DNA of 64,000 nucleotides from Actinacidiphila yeochonensis CN732 (GTDB lineage: Bacteria > Actinomycetota > Actinomycetes > Streptomycetales > Streptomycetaceae), in contig NZ_JQNR01000005.1 of the NCBI RefSeq assembly GCF_000745345.1, forward strand, positions 2,542,001 to 2,606,000. The letters are read 5' to 3'. The notes beneath the pieces are model-generated. The model did not search any database. It saw nothing but the letters and a program-made list of their open reading frames with translations, and was not told where the DNA came from. A program made the position numbers and the translations under genes. How positions within the stretch are numbered: the first letter of the stretch is position 1; each line of letters begins with the position of its first letter. This document shows, one piece after another, positions 16,966 to 25,674 of this stretch.

Positions 16966-18614
16966 TCAGCCGAAGTAGCTGTCGAAGGTGTGCGAGAACG
17001 CCCAGTCGCCGAAGCGGTCCCAGTTGATGGACCAGGTCATGAGGCCGCGCAGGCCGGGCCAGGTGCCGTGGGTGGTGGTGGAGCCGCAGTTGCTGCCCTT
17101 GGTCAGGCAGTCGAGGGCCTGGTCCACCTGGGCGGGGGAGGTGTAGCCGTTGCCGGCCTCGGTGGAGGCGGGCAGGCCGATGGCGACCTGGGAGGGGGCC
17201 AGCGCCGGGAACTGCTCGGCGGCGTTGCCGGCCACCGGGAAGCCGGTGAGCAGCATGTCCGTCATCGCGATGTTGAAGTCGGCGCCGCCCATGGTGTGGT
17301 ACTGGTTGTCCAGGCCCATGATCGGCCCGGAGTTGTAGTCCTGGACGGTGAGCAGCGTCAGGTCGTCGCGCAGGGCGTAGATCACCGGCAGGTAGGCGCC
17401 GCAGCGCGGGTCCTGGCCGTTGTAGGGGCCCGATCCGTAGTACTGGTAGCCCATCTGGACGAAGAACGTCTCCGGCGCCATGGTGAGCACGAAGCCGCTG
17501 CCGTACTTCGCCTTCAGCGACTTGACCGCCGCGATCAGGTTGACGATGGCCGGGGTGGTCGGGTTCCTGAAGTCGGTGTCGCCGGTGTTGAGCGAGAGCG
17601 ACTGGTTCTCGAAGTCGATGTCGATGCCGTCCAGGCCCCACTGGTCGATGATCGAGCCCACCGAGGAGACGAACGCGTCGCGGGCGGCCGTCGTGGTCAG
17701 TTGCACCTCGCCGCCCGCGCCGCCGATGGACAGCAGCACCTTCTTGCCCGCGGCCTGCTTGGCCTTGATCGCCGCCTTGAAGTCGGCGTCGGACTCCACG
17801 GACGGGCACTCGCTGACGGAGCAGCGGTTGAAGTGGATCTGCCCGGAGGTGGGGGAGTCGGTCTCGCCGAAGGCCAGGTCGATGATGTCCCAGTCGGCGG
17901 GGACGTCGGCGAGCTTCGTGTAGCCGGAGCCGTTGGCGAAGCTCTCGTGCAGGTAGCCCACGAGCGCGTGGGTGGGCAGGCCCTGCGACGGCGGGCTGCT
18001 CGGCGGCGTGGTGGGGGCGTGGTCGGCGGGGTGGTCGGCGGCGTGGTGGGAGGTGTCGTCGGGGGCGTGGTGGTGCCGCCGCCCGGGCCCTGGAGGGAGA
18101 CGTCGTCGGCGAGGTAGGCGGCCTGGCCGTACCAGCCGTGGACGTAGACGGTCGCGGAGGTCTGGCTCGCGCCGGTGGTGAAGGAGACGCTGAGGGCGCC
18201 CCAGGAGCCGTTCGTGCCGGGCGTCCAGGTGGAGGTGCCGCCGTTGACGCCGAGGTAGACGTAGGAGCCCTTGACCTGCGCGGTCAGCGTGTAGGTGGTG
18301 TTGGGGGAGACGGTGGCGGTCTGCGCGCACTGGGCGGTGGCGGAGCCGCTGGGGGTGCCCTGGAGGGCGTAGCCGCCGGTGTGCGCCTGACCGGAGACGA
18401 CGGCGGTGCCGGAGTCGCAGGTCCAGCCGGACAGGCTGCCGCTCTCGAAGCCGCCGTTGCTGAGGAACTCGCCCGCGCTGGCGGCCGGGGCGAGGGCGAC
18501 GAGGCCGCCGACGGCGAGGGCTCCGGCCGCGGCGGCGCCCGTCACGGCGAGGACGGCGCGGCGCGGCCGCCGCGGGGATCTGCCGGGGGCGTTGCCACCC
18601 GGTGCGGTGGACAT
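16966..18614 (-). pseudogene. Secreted GH18 chitinase with CBM, frameshifted in the linker
   Basis: Exported chitinase: signal peptide (VLAVTGAAAAGALAVGGLVALAPAASA), then a carbohydrate-binding beta-sandwich starting EFLSNGGFESGSLSGW, a Thr-Pro linker of repeated TTPP, and a GH18 barrel with catalytic motif LDGIDIDFEN (DxxDxDxE) and LLSIGGAGG. The N-terminal part (18614 to about 18015) and catalytic part (about 18015-16966) are in different frames; restoring one base in the run of five C/G at about 18008-18016 rejoins them. Start ATG 18614 has AAGGAG upstream. DasR-like sites lie in the promoter. Sequencing slip or true pseudogene cannot be separated here. Confidence 0.88.
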
Positions 18615-18664
18615 GGGGGGGCTCCTTCCGTCGACCGACGTTAGGCGTGAACATGTCACCCGGT

Positions 18665-18693
18665 AGCAAACAGGTCCAGACCAATAACGTCAA
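18665..18693 (-). promoter_or_regulatory. Chitinase core promoter
   Basis: On the minus strand TTGACG (18693-18688) is followed after 17 bp by TTTGCT (18670-18665). One operator-like repeat lies between these hexamers and another overlaps the upstream edge, as in Streptomyces chi promoters. Confidence 0.55.
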
Positions 18694-18705
18694 TGGTCCG
18701 GACCA
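18672..18705. promoter_or_regulatory. Two DasR (dre)-like operators / chitinase direct repeats
   Basis: TGGTCCGGACCA (18694-18705) is a perfect palindrome differing from the dre core TGGTCTAGACCA at the two central bases. AGGTCCAGACCA (18672-18683; TGGTCTGGACCT on the other strand) matches the 12-bp chitinase direct repeat. Centres are 22 bp apart, about two helical turns. DasR regulates chitin and GlcNAc genes, so control of this chitinase is strongly suggested. Confidence 0.8.
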
Positions 18706-18848
18706 GACGGGTTCTCCGCGTGTTCACCGCGCGGGTCGCCCCTCCCGCCGTCGGCGTCCCGCCCGGGTGCCGTTGCCGCCCGGGGCCGACCCGGGAGCCG
18801 CGCCCAGCGCCCCGGGCCGACCCGGGAGCCGCGCCCAGCGCCCCGGGT

Positions 18849-19100
18849 TCAGCGCCGCCGGGACCAGGGCCACTTGAGGCGCTCGGGGTGCGGGCTGCCC
18901 TCCGGGTCGTGGACGTACGCCCAGCGGGTGCGGCCCCGGCCGGGCTCCCGGTGGTAGACGTGCACCGTCTCCGGGCCGCCCTCGGGGGCCGGCACCGGCA
19001 CGCGGTAGTCCAGCGGGGGCTGCCCGGTCAGGCCGGTGACGACCTCCAGCACGCGGCCGTCCAGCGGGCCGCCGACGAACTCGGTCTCCTCGTGTCGCAC
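18849..19100 (-). CDS. Small conserved hypothetical protein
   Basis: Small protein of 83 aa from GTG 19100, beginning VRHEETEFVGGPLDGRVLEV and containing HVYHREPGRGRTRWAYVHDP. It is soluble, with no signal or TM segment. The 'FVGGPLDG' opening resembles short actinobacterial proteins of unknown function. The frame is open to 19232, but the added residues are low complexity. Divergent from the TetR gene. Confidence 0.65.
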   Translation of the reverse strand: MRHEETEFVGGPLDGRVLEVVTGLTGQPPLDYRVPVPAPEGGPETVHVYHREPGRGRTRWAYVHDPEGSPHPERLKWPWSRRR

Positions 19101-19230
19101 CCGCCAAGACTCGCACGCCCACCCCCGCTCCCGGCCCCCGGCGCGTGCGCGCCGCCCGCAAGCCGCGGAGGCCCCGATCCCGCCGCTCCGGAAGAAGGCC
19201 CGCCCGCACGGGTCATCTAGGCTTCCGGGC

Positions 19231-19935
19231 ATGACCAGCAGCGCGGTGCCCGCCTACCGCCGGATGAGCGTCGAGCAGCGCCGCGAGCAGCTGCTCGACG
19301 CCGCGGTGGACCTCTTCGGGCACCGCAGGCCCGAGGACGTCTCGGTGGAGGACGTGGCCGCCGCGGCCGGCGTCTCCCGCCCGCTGGTCTACCGCTACTT
19401 CCCCGGCGGCAAGCAGCAGTTGTACGAGGCCGCGGTGCTGGGCGCCGCCGAGGAGCTGACCGGCCGGTTCACCCTCCCCGAGGACGGCGTGCCCACCGAG
19501 CGGCTGGGCCGCGCGCTGGACCGCTACCTCGCGTACGTCGACGAGCACGACGCCGCGTACGGGGCGCTGCTGCGCGGCGGCGGGGTGGTGGGCACCAGCC
19601 GCACCGACGCGATCGTGGACGGGGTGCGCCGGCGCGCCGCCGACCAGGTGCTGCGCCACCTCGGCGTGGCCGAGCCCGGGCCCCGGCTGGCGATGCTGGT
19701 GCGCTCGTGGATCGCCTCGGTGGAGGCGGTCTCGCTGCTGTGGCTGGACGACGGCAAGCAGCCGCCGCTGCCGGAGCTGAGCGGCTGGCTCGTCGACCAC
19801 TTCACGGCCCTGCTGCTGGCCACCGCCGCCAGCGATCCGGAGACGGCCCGGGTGGCGGCGGCCGCCCTCGCGCAGGAGTCCGGGGACAGCCCCGGCGGCA
19901 CCCTCCTCGCCCGCATCGCCGAGAGGCTGCGCTGA
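19231..19935 (+). CDS. TetR-family transcriptional regulator
   Basis: Regulator of 234 aa. The N-terminal helix-turn-helix is RREQLLDAAVDLFGHRRPEDVSVEDVAAAAGVSRPLVYRYFPGGKQQLYEAA, with the usual ligand domain behind it. Start ATG 19231. Divergent from the small gene at 18849. No palindromic operator is evident. Ligand and targets unknown. Confidence 0.92.
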   Translation: MTSSAVPAYRRMSVEQRREQLLDAAVDLFGHRRPEDVSVEDVAAAAGVSRPLVYRYFPGGKQQLYEAAVLGAAEELTGRFTLPEDGVPTERLGRALDRYLAYVDEHDAAYGALLRGGGVVGTSRTDAIVDGVRRRAADQVLRHLGVAEPGPRLAMLVRSWIASVEAVSLLWLDDGKQPPLPELSGWLVDHFTALLLATAASDPETARVAAAALAQESGDSPGGTLLARIAERLR

Positions 19936-20004
19936 CCGTACGGACAGGCGCGCGCTGACCGTACGGACGGTGCGTGCTGACCGTGCGGCCGCCTGACCGG
20001 GCCG

Positions 20005-20808
20005 TCAGCGCGGGGGAGCGGCCGCGGCGGCGGCGCCGGACTCCGCGTCCATCTGGTCGAAGCGGGTACCGGCCAGAGCGAACGCGGCCGGGCGCACCCC
20101 GAACGGCTCCTGGAACGGCCGGTCGAGCTGGCCCGCGAAGCAGATGGCGAACGCCACGGCCGCGCCCACGAAGCACAGTGCCGTCAACTGCCGTGCGGTG
20201 GACGAGAGTCCGAGCAGCGCCGGGAAGGCGACCAGGAACCCGCCGGTGCCGAGCATCGCCAGCCAGGTGGGCTCGGGCATCCGCGCGGTGGCCTGCGCGG
20301 CCCGGTTGACGCGGGCCTGGTAGACGGTGTTGAGGGCGGTCTGCGCGGCGGCCTTCGCGTCCTGCCGCGCGGTGCCGTCGGCGGGCGCGGCGGCCACCGC
20401 GGTACGTACCCGGTCCAGGTCCCGCCAGGCGGCGGGGCTGGTCCGGCCGTGGGCCAGCGCCGGGAACTCCGCCGTGCGCACCGCCCCGGTGTAGGCCCGC
20501 AGCAGCCGCCGCACCTCGGTGCCGTCGGCGGGGGCGAGGAGGCCGGCCGCGAAGTACGCGTCGCCCAGCGCCCTGGCCTCGTCGTACGTGCCCGCGCGGG
20601 CGGTGCTCAGCGCCGACCAGGCCCCGGCCACCTGGAAGCCGGTGAGCAGGATGAACGAGCTGAGCAGCACCGCGCCGATCAGCGACTGCGCCTGCCCGGT
20701 GAACTCCCCTGCCGCGGCCCGCCGTCCGCTGCCGAGGAACCTGCCGAGGAGGAGCGCGAAGGCGCCGCCGCCGAGGACGGACAGCAGCGACACGACGTAC
20801 ATGGCCAT
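20005..20808 (-). CDS. DUF4239 membrane protein
   Basis: Integral membrane protein of 267 aa. Two hydrophobic segments at the N-terminus (MYVVSLLSVLGGGAFALLLG and SLIGAVLLSSFILLTGFQVAGAW) and two near the C-terminus (LAMLGTGGFLVAFPALLGL and LTALCFVGAAVAFAICFAG) bracket a soluble helical middle. This arrangement and the closing QLDRPFQEPFGV motif are those of DUF4239, a bestrophin-like family. Function unknown. The start ATG 20808 has GGAG upstream. Confidence 0.82.
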   Translation of the reverse strand: MAMYVVSLLSVLGGGAFALLLGRFLGSGRRAAAGEFTGQAQSLIGAVLLSSFILLTGFQVAGAWSALSTARAGTYDEARALGDAYFAAGLLAPADGTEVRRLLRAYTGAVRTAEFPALAHGRTSPAAWRDLDRVRTAVAAAPADGTARQDAKAAAQTALNTVYQARVNRAAQATARMPEPTWLAMLGTGGFLVAFPALLGLSSTARQLTALCFVGAAVAFAICFAGQLDRPFQEPFGVRPAAFALAGTRFDQMDAESGAAAAAAPPR

Positions 20809-20967
20809 GGAACTCCAGGAGGGGGAACGGTCGCGGGGCCGCTTGGGGCAGCTGGGGATCGCCCGGCGCGGACGAGAGGCGGCGGACGAGGGGTGGGGCG
20901 GTCGGGGGATGGGGTGGTTCCGCGCTGGGCTCGCGGACGGCGGTGGCCGGTACGTCCTCCGGCGGAG

Positions 20968-21696
20968 TCAGCGGTGGCGGCCCGAGCCGCGGGGGAGCGC
21001 GGCCGCGACGGCCGCCGGGAGCAGTACCGCCACCAGCACCAGCCCCCACCACGTGCCGCTCGAATCCGGGCTGGTGACGGGTGGTTCGGCCGCCGGTACG
21101 AAGGACCCGGCGGCGACGGCGGGGCCGGCCGTGTTCCGGGCGGCGCCGCTCGCGACGGCCGCCGGGGCGCTCGCGGGGCCGGACGCGCCGGAGGCCGGGC
21201 GTGAGCGCGGCCCGGACGGGTGGGCGGACGGGCGCGCGGACGGCCGGGGTGACGGCCGGTCGGAACGTGTCGGGGCCGGTGCCGTCGGCGCCGTCGTCGG
21301 GGGTCCGGCCGGTGGGCTGCTCACGGGCGCCGTCGGCGGCCGGGAACCCGGCGGCGGGGAGGCGGGAGGCGGGGAGGCGGGAGGCGCGGAGTTCGGCGGG
21401 GCTGTGCGGGGGCATGTGCCGAGGCGGACGCGCACGGCGTGGAGCAGGTCGACGAGGAGCCCGTCGCCCTCGCACAGCAGGACGAGGACGTCGCAGCCCG
21501 CGCCCGGCTGCGGGCCGCCGCAGCCGGCGCCCACGGAGAGGCCGGAGAGGCCGGCGATGCCGGAGAGGTCGGAAGGGAGGCCGGAGCCGCCGTCCGCCGC
21601 GGGGCGCGCCACCGCCCGTCCCGCCCCGCCGGCCACGGCGAGCAGCAGCGCCAGTACCGCCGCCGTCACCGCGCCGACCACCCGTCGCGTGCTCAC
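20968..21696 (-). CDS. Exported Pro/Ser/Ala-rich protein with C-terminal anchor
   Basis: Protein of 242 aa, unrecognised. An N-terminal signal peptide (VVGAVTAAVLALLLAVAGGAG) is followed by a short domain with four Cys (two CGG/GCD pairs, LVLLCEG, LGTCP), then a long Pro/Ser/Ala/Thr-rich stretch, then a hydrophobic helix (WWGLVLVAVLLPAAVAAAL) and basic tail. This is the layout of a wall-spanning surface protein. Start GTG 21696; TTG 21708 is also possible. Confidence 0.65.
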   Translation of the reverse strand: MSTRRVVGAVTAAVLALLLAVAGGAGRAVARPAADGGSGLPSDLSGIAGLSGLSVGAGCGGPQPGAGCDVLVLLCEGDGLLVDLLHAVRVRLGTCPRTAPPNSAPPASPPPASPPPGSRPPTAPVSSPPAGPPTTAPTAPAPTRSDRPSPRPSARPSAHPSGPRSRPASGASGPASAPAAVASGAARNTAGPAVAAGSFVPAAEPPVTSPDSSGTWWGLVLVAVLLPAAVAAALPRGSGRHR

Positions 21697-22020
21697 CGCG
21701 GCGCCCAACGGGTCCTAGCGTTTTCCGATTTCACGCCCATTACGGTAAATGGGGGACACCGGCACTTTTCGGTGAACCGGACATCCTGGCGCGATTCCCC
21801 TCATGGCCGCCCGCACCGGAATTCGTACGCCGCCGCCCCTGCCGCCGCTCCCGCCACCGCTCCCACTCGAACACCGCCCGCGCTCCGCCGTCGGTTTTCG
21901 GCCACTCCGTCGCGGGGGCGGTGGCGGTCCGGCGTGCCCGGCGCGGAAGGGGCCCGCCCCGCCCAACGGCCGCCGCCGGAAGGGCCGTCGACGCGGTCCG
22001 GGTGGTCGCCCGGCGGCTCC
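21697..22020. other. Intergenic region, 324 bp
   Basis: No gene is supported. Near 21735-21755 a CATTACGGTAAATG quasi-palindrome lies upstream of the exported protein and may belong to its promoter. The rest is G/C-rich without visible structure. Confidence 0.4.
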
Positions 22021-22911
22021 TCAGAGCAGCCCGGACGCCTTCCACAGCGGGCGGGCCGGCCCGACCAGCAGGCCGACCTCCTCGAAGAAGTCCATCAGCC
22101 GCTTCGCCGAGCGGCGCATCACGTCGCGCCGGTGCGGGCTCTGCCGCGCCGCCGCAACCGCCTCCTCGGGGTCGAGGCCGACCGTCGCGTACACCTTCGG
22201 GTTGATCAGCGAACGGGCGATCACCCGGGCCGCCTGCGCCGAGGTGGTGCGGGTCAGGGCCAGCTCCCAGCGCGGCGCCCTGGCCATCTGGCGGCGCAGC
22301 TCCTCGCGGGCGTAGCGGATGTGCCGCGCCTCCTCGACCACGTGGATGCGGGTCACCCCGCGCACCAGCGGCTGCACACGCTCGTCCTGGAAGGTCTGCC
22401 GCTGCATCCAGTCGAGGATCTCCTCGGCCAGCAGCGTCCCGGTGAACGAACCCGGCGTGGTGGAGACCGTCTTGAGCACCCGTCCCATCGCGTGGTCCAC
22501 CTTGCTCGGCCCGTACGTCGGGGCCTCCAGGGTGGTGATCAGGCGGGCGAACATCTTGGAGTGCCGGCACTCGTCGGCGATCTCGGTGAGCGCGTAGCGC
22601 ACGTGGCCGCTGGTCGGGTCCAGGTCGTAGGTGTGCCGCAGCAGCAGCTGCATCAGGATCGTCTCGAACCACACCCCGGAGGCGCACAGCGACGCGACCT
22701 CCTGGCGCGAGAGCGCGATCCGCTGCTCCTCCGGCATCCGCCGCCACAGCGGCGTGTCGTAGAGGGAGAGCAGCTCGGGAGGCCAGAACCAGGCCCCTTC
22801 CTGGAAGGGCGCCTCCCAGTCGAGTTCCGTGTCCGGGTCGAAGGAGTGTTTCGCCGAGGCCGTCAGGAGCCGCTCGGCCGTCCTCTCCCGGTCGATGAGA
22901 CGAGTGTCCAT
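22021..22911 (-). CDS. AurF-like diiron oxygenase
   Basis: Protein of 296 aa related to the p-aminobenzoate N-oxygenase AurF family. Diiron ligand motifs are visible: TEIADECRHSKMFARL, LLAEEILDW and RIHVVEEARHIRYAREELRRQM. Such enzymes use a mu-oxo diiron centre to oxidise amines or other substrates. Start ATG 22911. It is divergent from a second diiron protein gene with about 100 bp between start codons, so the two probably share control and may act together. Substrate unknown. Confidence 0.82.
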   Translation of the reverse strand: MDTRLIDRERTAERLLTASAKHSFDPDTELDWEAPFQEGAWFWPPELLSLYDTPLWRRMPEEQRIALSRQEVASLCASGVWFETILMQLLLRHTYDLDPTSGHVRYALTEIADECRHSKMFARLITTLEAPTYGPSKVDHAMGRVLKTVSTTPGSFTGTLLAEEILDWMQRQTFQDERVQPLVRGVTRIHVVEEARHIRYAREELRRQMARAPRWELALTRTTSAQAARVIARSLINPKVYATVGLDPEEAVAAARQSPHRRDVMRRSAKRLMDFFEEVGLLVGPARPLWKASGLL

Positions 22912-22970
22912 GGGTGAACCGGCCTCCGCCGCACGAGGGTTACCAGGGGTACGCCTCTTATGAGACTCTG

Positions 22971-22976
22971 TGTCAA
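22971..22976 (-). promoter_or_regulatory. Consensus -35 hexamer in the diiron divergent region
   Basis: A perfect TTGACA reads on the minus strand 60 bp before the AurF-like start. The matching -10 is weak. On the plus strand TTATGAGA nearby could be the -10 for the other gene. Confidence 0.35.
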
Positions 22977-23011
22977 CAAGGCGCGTCAAGTCCTCGTGGA
23001 GGGAGAAGCGG

Positions 23012-24196
23012 ATGTCGACGGAAGGCCTGTACACCGAGGCGCCCGCGGAGTGGACCTGGCAGGTGCCGGCCCGGGGGTCGGCCCGCTTCTCGTGGGAGTA
23101 CGACGACGGCCGTGACCGGCTGCTCGCCCTCTACCAGAAGGGCAAGGACAAGCAGTGGGACTCCGTGCGGCGGATCGACTGGGACCTGCCCGTCGACCCG
23201 TACGACCCGCTCGGCACCCCCGACGAGGTGCTGACCCTCTACGGGACCCGCTACTGGGACGCGATGGGGGAGCGGGACCGGGCCCTGCTGCGACGGCACT
23301 ACGCCGCCTGGAACTTCAGCCAGTTCCTCCACGGCGAGCAGGGCGCGATGGTGTGCGCCGCCCGGATCGTGGAGTCCGTGCCGGACCTGGACGCGAAGTT
23401 CTACTCGGCCACCCAGACCATGGACGAGGCCCGGCACGCCGAGATCTACGGCCGGTTCCTGCACGAGAAGGTCGGGATGCTCTACCCGGTCAACGACAGC
23501 CTCCAGGGGCTGCTCGGCGACACCCTGCGCGACTCCCGCTGGGACATGCCCTACCTGGGGATGCAGGTGCTCATCGAGGGCCTGGCGCTCGCCGCGTTCG
23601 GGCTGATCCGGGACACCACCGACAAGCCGCTGCCCAAGCAGATCCTCGCCTACGTGATGCAGGACGAGGCCCGGCACGTGGCCTTCGGGCGGATGGCGCT
23701 GCGCGACTACTACCAGCAGCTCTCGGACGCCGAACTGCGCGAGCGCGAGGAGTTCGTCATCGAGGGCTGCTACCTGATGCGCAACCGGCTGCGCGGCGCG
23801 GAGGTGCTGGAGAACTTCGGCATCCCGGCGGCCGAGGCGGTGGAGCTGAGCGAGCGTTCGGAGTTCCTGCGGCTGTTCCGCAAGCTGCTCTTCGGCCGCA
23901 TCGTGCCCTGCGTCAAGGACATCGGGCTGTGGGGGCCGCGGCTCCAGAAGGCCTACGTGGACCTGGGCGTCTTCGACCTCGGCGACTCCGACCTGGACCT
24001 GCTGATGGCCCAGGACGAGGAGGTCGCCGAGCGGCTGGACGCCGAGCGGTTCGCCGCCGAGGAGGCCGCCCGCGTCGCCGAGGTCGCCCAGGCGGTGGCC
24101 GAGGGTGCCGCCGCCTCCAGCGCGGCGGAGGGGTCCGGCGCGGCGGAGGGCACCGCGGCGGAGGGCACCGCGGCGGAGGGCACCGCGGCGGAGTAG
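23012..24196 (+). CDS. Ferritin-like / R2-like diiron protein
   Basis: Protein of 394 aa with a four-helix ferritin-like core. Iron ligands are clear: E in FLHGEQGAMV, E and H in MDEARHAEIYGR, E in VLIEGLALAA and E and H in QDEARHVAFGRM. This is the pattern of acyl-ACP-desaturase or ribonucleotide-reductase-R2-like oxidases. The last ~40 residues are Ala/Glu-rich and encoded by a 15-bp tandem repeat. ATG 23012 has GGAGGGAG upstream. Divergent from the AurF-like gene. Substrate unknown; fatty-acid or xenobiotic oxidation are only possibilities. Confidence 0.82.
   Translation: MSTEGLYTEAPAEWTWQVPARGSARFSWEYDDGRDRLLALYQKGKDKQWDSVRRIDWDLPVDPYDPLGTPDEVLTLYGTRYWDAMGERDRALLRRHYAAWNFSQFLHGEQGAMVCAARIVESVPDLDAKFYSATQTMDEARHAEIYGRFLHEKVGMLYPVNDSLQGLLGDTLRDSRWDMPYLGMQVLIEGLALAAFGLIRDTTDKPLPKQILAYVMQDEARHVAFGRMALRDYYQQLSDAELREREEFVIEGCYLMRNRLRGAEVLENFGIPAAEAVELSERSEFLRLFRKLLFGRIVPCVKDIGLWGPRLQKAYVDLGVFDLGDSDLDLLMAQDEEVAERLDAERFAAEEAARVAEVAQAVAEGAAASSAAEGSGAAEGTAAEGTAAEGTAAE
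24145..24195 (+). repeat. 15-bp tandem repeat at the gene 3' end
   Basis: Three perfect copies of GCGGCGGAGGGCACC and a partial fourth encode AAEGT repeats at the C-terminus of the ferritin-like protein. The stop codon follows immediately. Confidence 0.85.
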
Positions 24197-24293
24197 GGCC
24201 GGTGGGCCCGTGGGCTCCGCCCTGTGCGCGCTCGCCCGTGCCCGCGGGCACCCCCGGGAAGGGTGCGCCCGCGGGCCTTCGGACGACGGCGGG

Positions 24294-24962
24294 TCAGGAG
24301 ACGCAGCCGGGCACCTGGCGAACCAGGCTGGCGGAGACCGTGCTCACCTGGTCGGGGGCGAAGCGCGCCACGAACAGCAGGTGGTCTCCCGAGGGGATGG
24401 CGCTGGGGTGGATGACGTGCTGGATGCCCCCGTCGGACCCCCTGTGGCTCTCGGCCGGGGGCATCACCTTCGCGAGGGTGCTCTGCCCGCTCGGGTCGTG
24501 CTCGACCGTGGCGTGGCAGGAGGCCGTCGGCGTCAGCACCTTCGCGGGGATGCCGGCCTCGTCCAGCGCGGCCTGCAGCCCGGAGACGCCCTTGGGGTCG
24601 AAGAGCTCGACGGCGACGGCGCCGCCCGGCTCGGACCGCACGGTGAAGTCGGCGTTGACGATGTCGAGGCCGGCGCCCAGGCTGCCCGAGGAGCCCTGGG
24701 GCGCGGACGACGTGCCGGGGGCGACGTCCGTGATGCCGCGGGCCTCGGGGGCGGCCTGCCGCGTGCTGTGCGAGCCGGAGGCCAGCGGCAGGGCGACCGC
24801 CACGGCCGCGGCGGCCGCGGCGGCACCGAGGGCGTAGGCCACCGGACGCCGAGGGGTGCGGAGCCGGACCACGGCGCGGTGGCCGGCGGTGGCGGACATG
24901 GCCGTCGCGCGGGCGTTCAACTCGTCGGCGAGCTGCTGCCGGAAGTGCTCGGGGGCGTTCAC
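24294..24962 (-). CDS. Membrane-anchored partner of the ECF sigma factor, putative anti-sigma
   Basis: Protein of 222 aa. A cytoplasmic N-terminus (NAPEHFRQQLADELNARATAM) precedes one TM helix (VAYALGAAAAAAAVAVALPLASG) and an extracytoplasmic C-terminal domain with two Cys. GTG 24962 overlaps the sigma-factor stop (GTGA), so the genes are translationally coupled. Topology and coupling fit an anti-sigma or sensor role, but there is no zinc HxxxCxxC motif. The exported domain is not recognised. Confidence 0.72.
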   Translation of the reverse strand: MNAPEHFRQQLADELNARATAMSATAGHRAVVRLRTPRRPVAYALGAAAAAAAVAVALPLASGSHSTRQAAPEARGITDVAPGTSSAPQGSSGSLGAGLDIVNADFTVRSEPGGAVAVELFDPKGVSGLQAALDEAGIPAKVLTPTASCHATVEHDPSGQSTLAKVMPPAESHRGSDGGIQHVIHPSAIPSGDHLLFVARFAPDQVSTVSASLVRQVPGCVS

Positions 24963-25537
24963 TGGGTGGCCTCCAGAAGGGTCTCGCGGGTGGCGGTACG
25001 GGTCTGATCGGCGCTGCGCAGCGCCTTCCGGGCGCGGTGCAGCCGCACCCGGGCGGTGGTCGCGGTGATGCCCAGCGCGTGGGCCGCCTCGCGGACGGTC
25101 AGTCCGTCCACGGCGACGAGGTCGAGCACCTCGCGCAGCGGCTCGGACAGCGCGGCGTGGTCGGCCGCCATCCCCCGGGCGGCGCGGCCGGCGTCGATCC
25201 GGGCCTCGATGGCGGCGACGTCCTGGTCGTCCAGCATCCGCCGCCCGGAGAGCCGGGCCTCCGCCTGCCGTTCGCGGGCGCGGCCCTTGAAGTGGGCGTT
25301 GACGACGTTGCGGGAGATCCCGTGGATCCAGGCGGCGGGTGTGCCGCGCCGGGCGTCGTAGGTGTGCGCGCTCTCCAGGGCGGCCACGAAGACGTCCGCG
25401 GTCAGGTCGGCGGCCAGGTGCGGGCTGTCGACGCGCCGGGTGACGAAGTTGAGCACGGCGTCGAAGTGCTGCTCGTAGAACGCGGCGAACCCGGCCGGGT
25501 CGCGCGTTGGTCGGGCTGTCGGATGATCCGTTTGCAC
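24959..25537 (-). CDS. ECF-type RNA polymerase sigma factor
   Basis: Sigma factor of 192 aa. Region 2 reads FYEQHFDAVLNFVTRRVDSPHLAADLTADVFVAALESAHTYD with RGTPAAWIHGISRNVVNAHF; region 4 is LREVLDLVAVDGLTVREAAHALGITATTARVRLHRARKAL. Start GTG 25537 has GAGGAG six bases upstream. First gene of a two-gene operon with its membrane partner. Confidence 0.92.
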   Translation of the reverse strand: MQTDHPTARPTRDPAGFAAFYEQHFDAVLNFVTRRVDSPHLAADLTADVFVAALESAHTYDARRGTPAAWIHGISRNVVNAHFKGRARERQAEARLSGRRMLDDQDVAAIEARIDAGRAARGMAADHAALSEPLREVLDLVAVDGLTVREAAHALGITATTARVRLHRARKALRSADQTRTATRETLLEATQ

Positions 25538-25674
25538 GGATGACTCCTCAAGACGGTGCAGAAGTGTGATGCCTTACGCCTCTACTTGGCCGGGGCGCCC
25601 GAAAGCGTTACATCCGCCGCCCGTCGTCGGAGCGCCTGCCCGGACCGGGGGCCCGGGCGCGACGTCGTCGCGGC

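Noticed and set aside
20968..21718. Plus-strand frames over the Pro-rich gene (20519-21718)
   Set aside because: The minus strand gives a coherent signal peptide, Pro-rich stalk and anchor; the plus frame has none of these.
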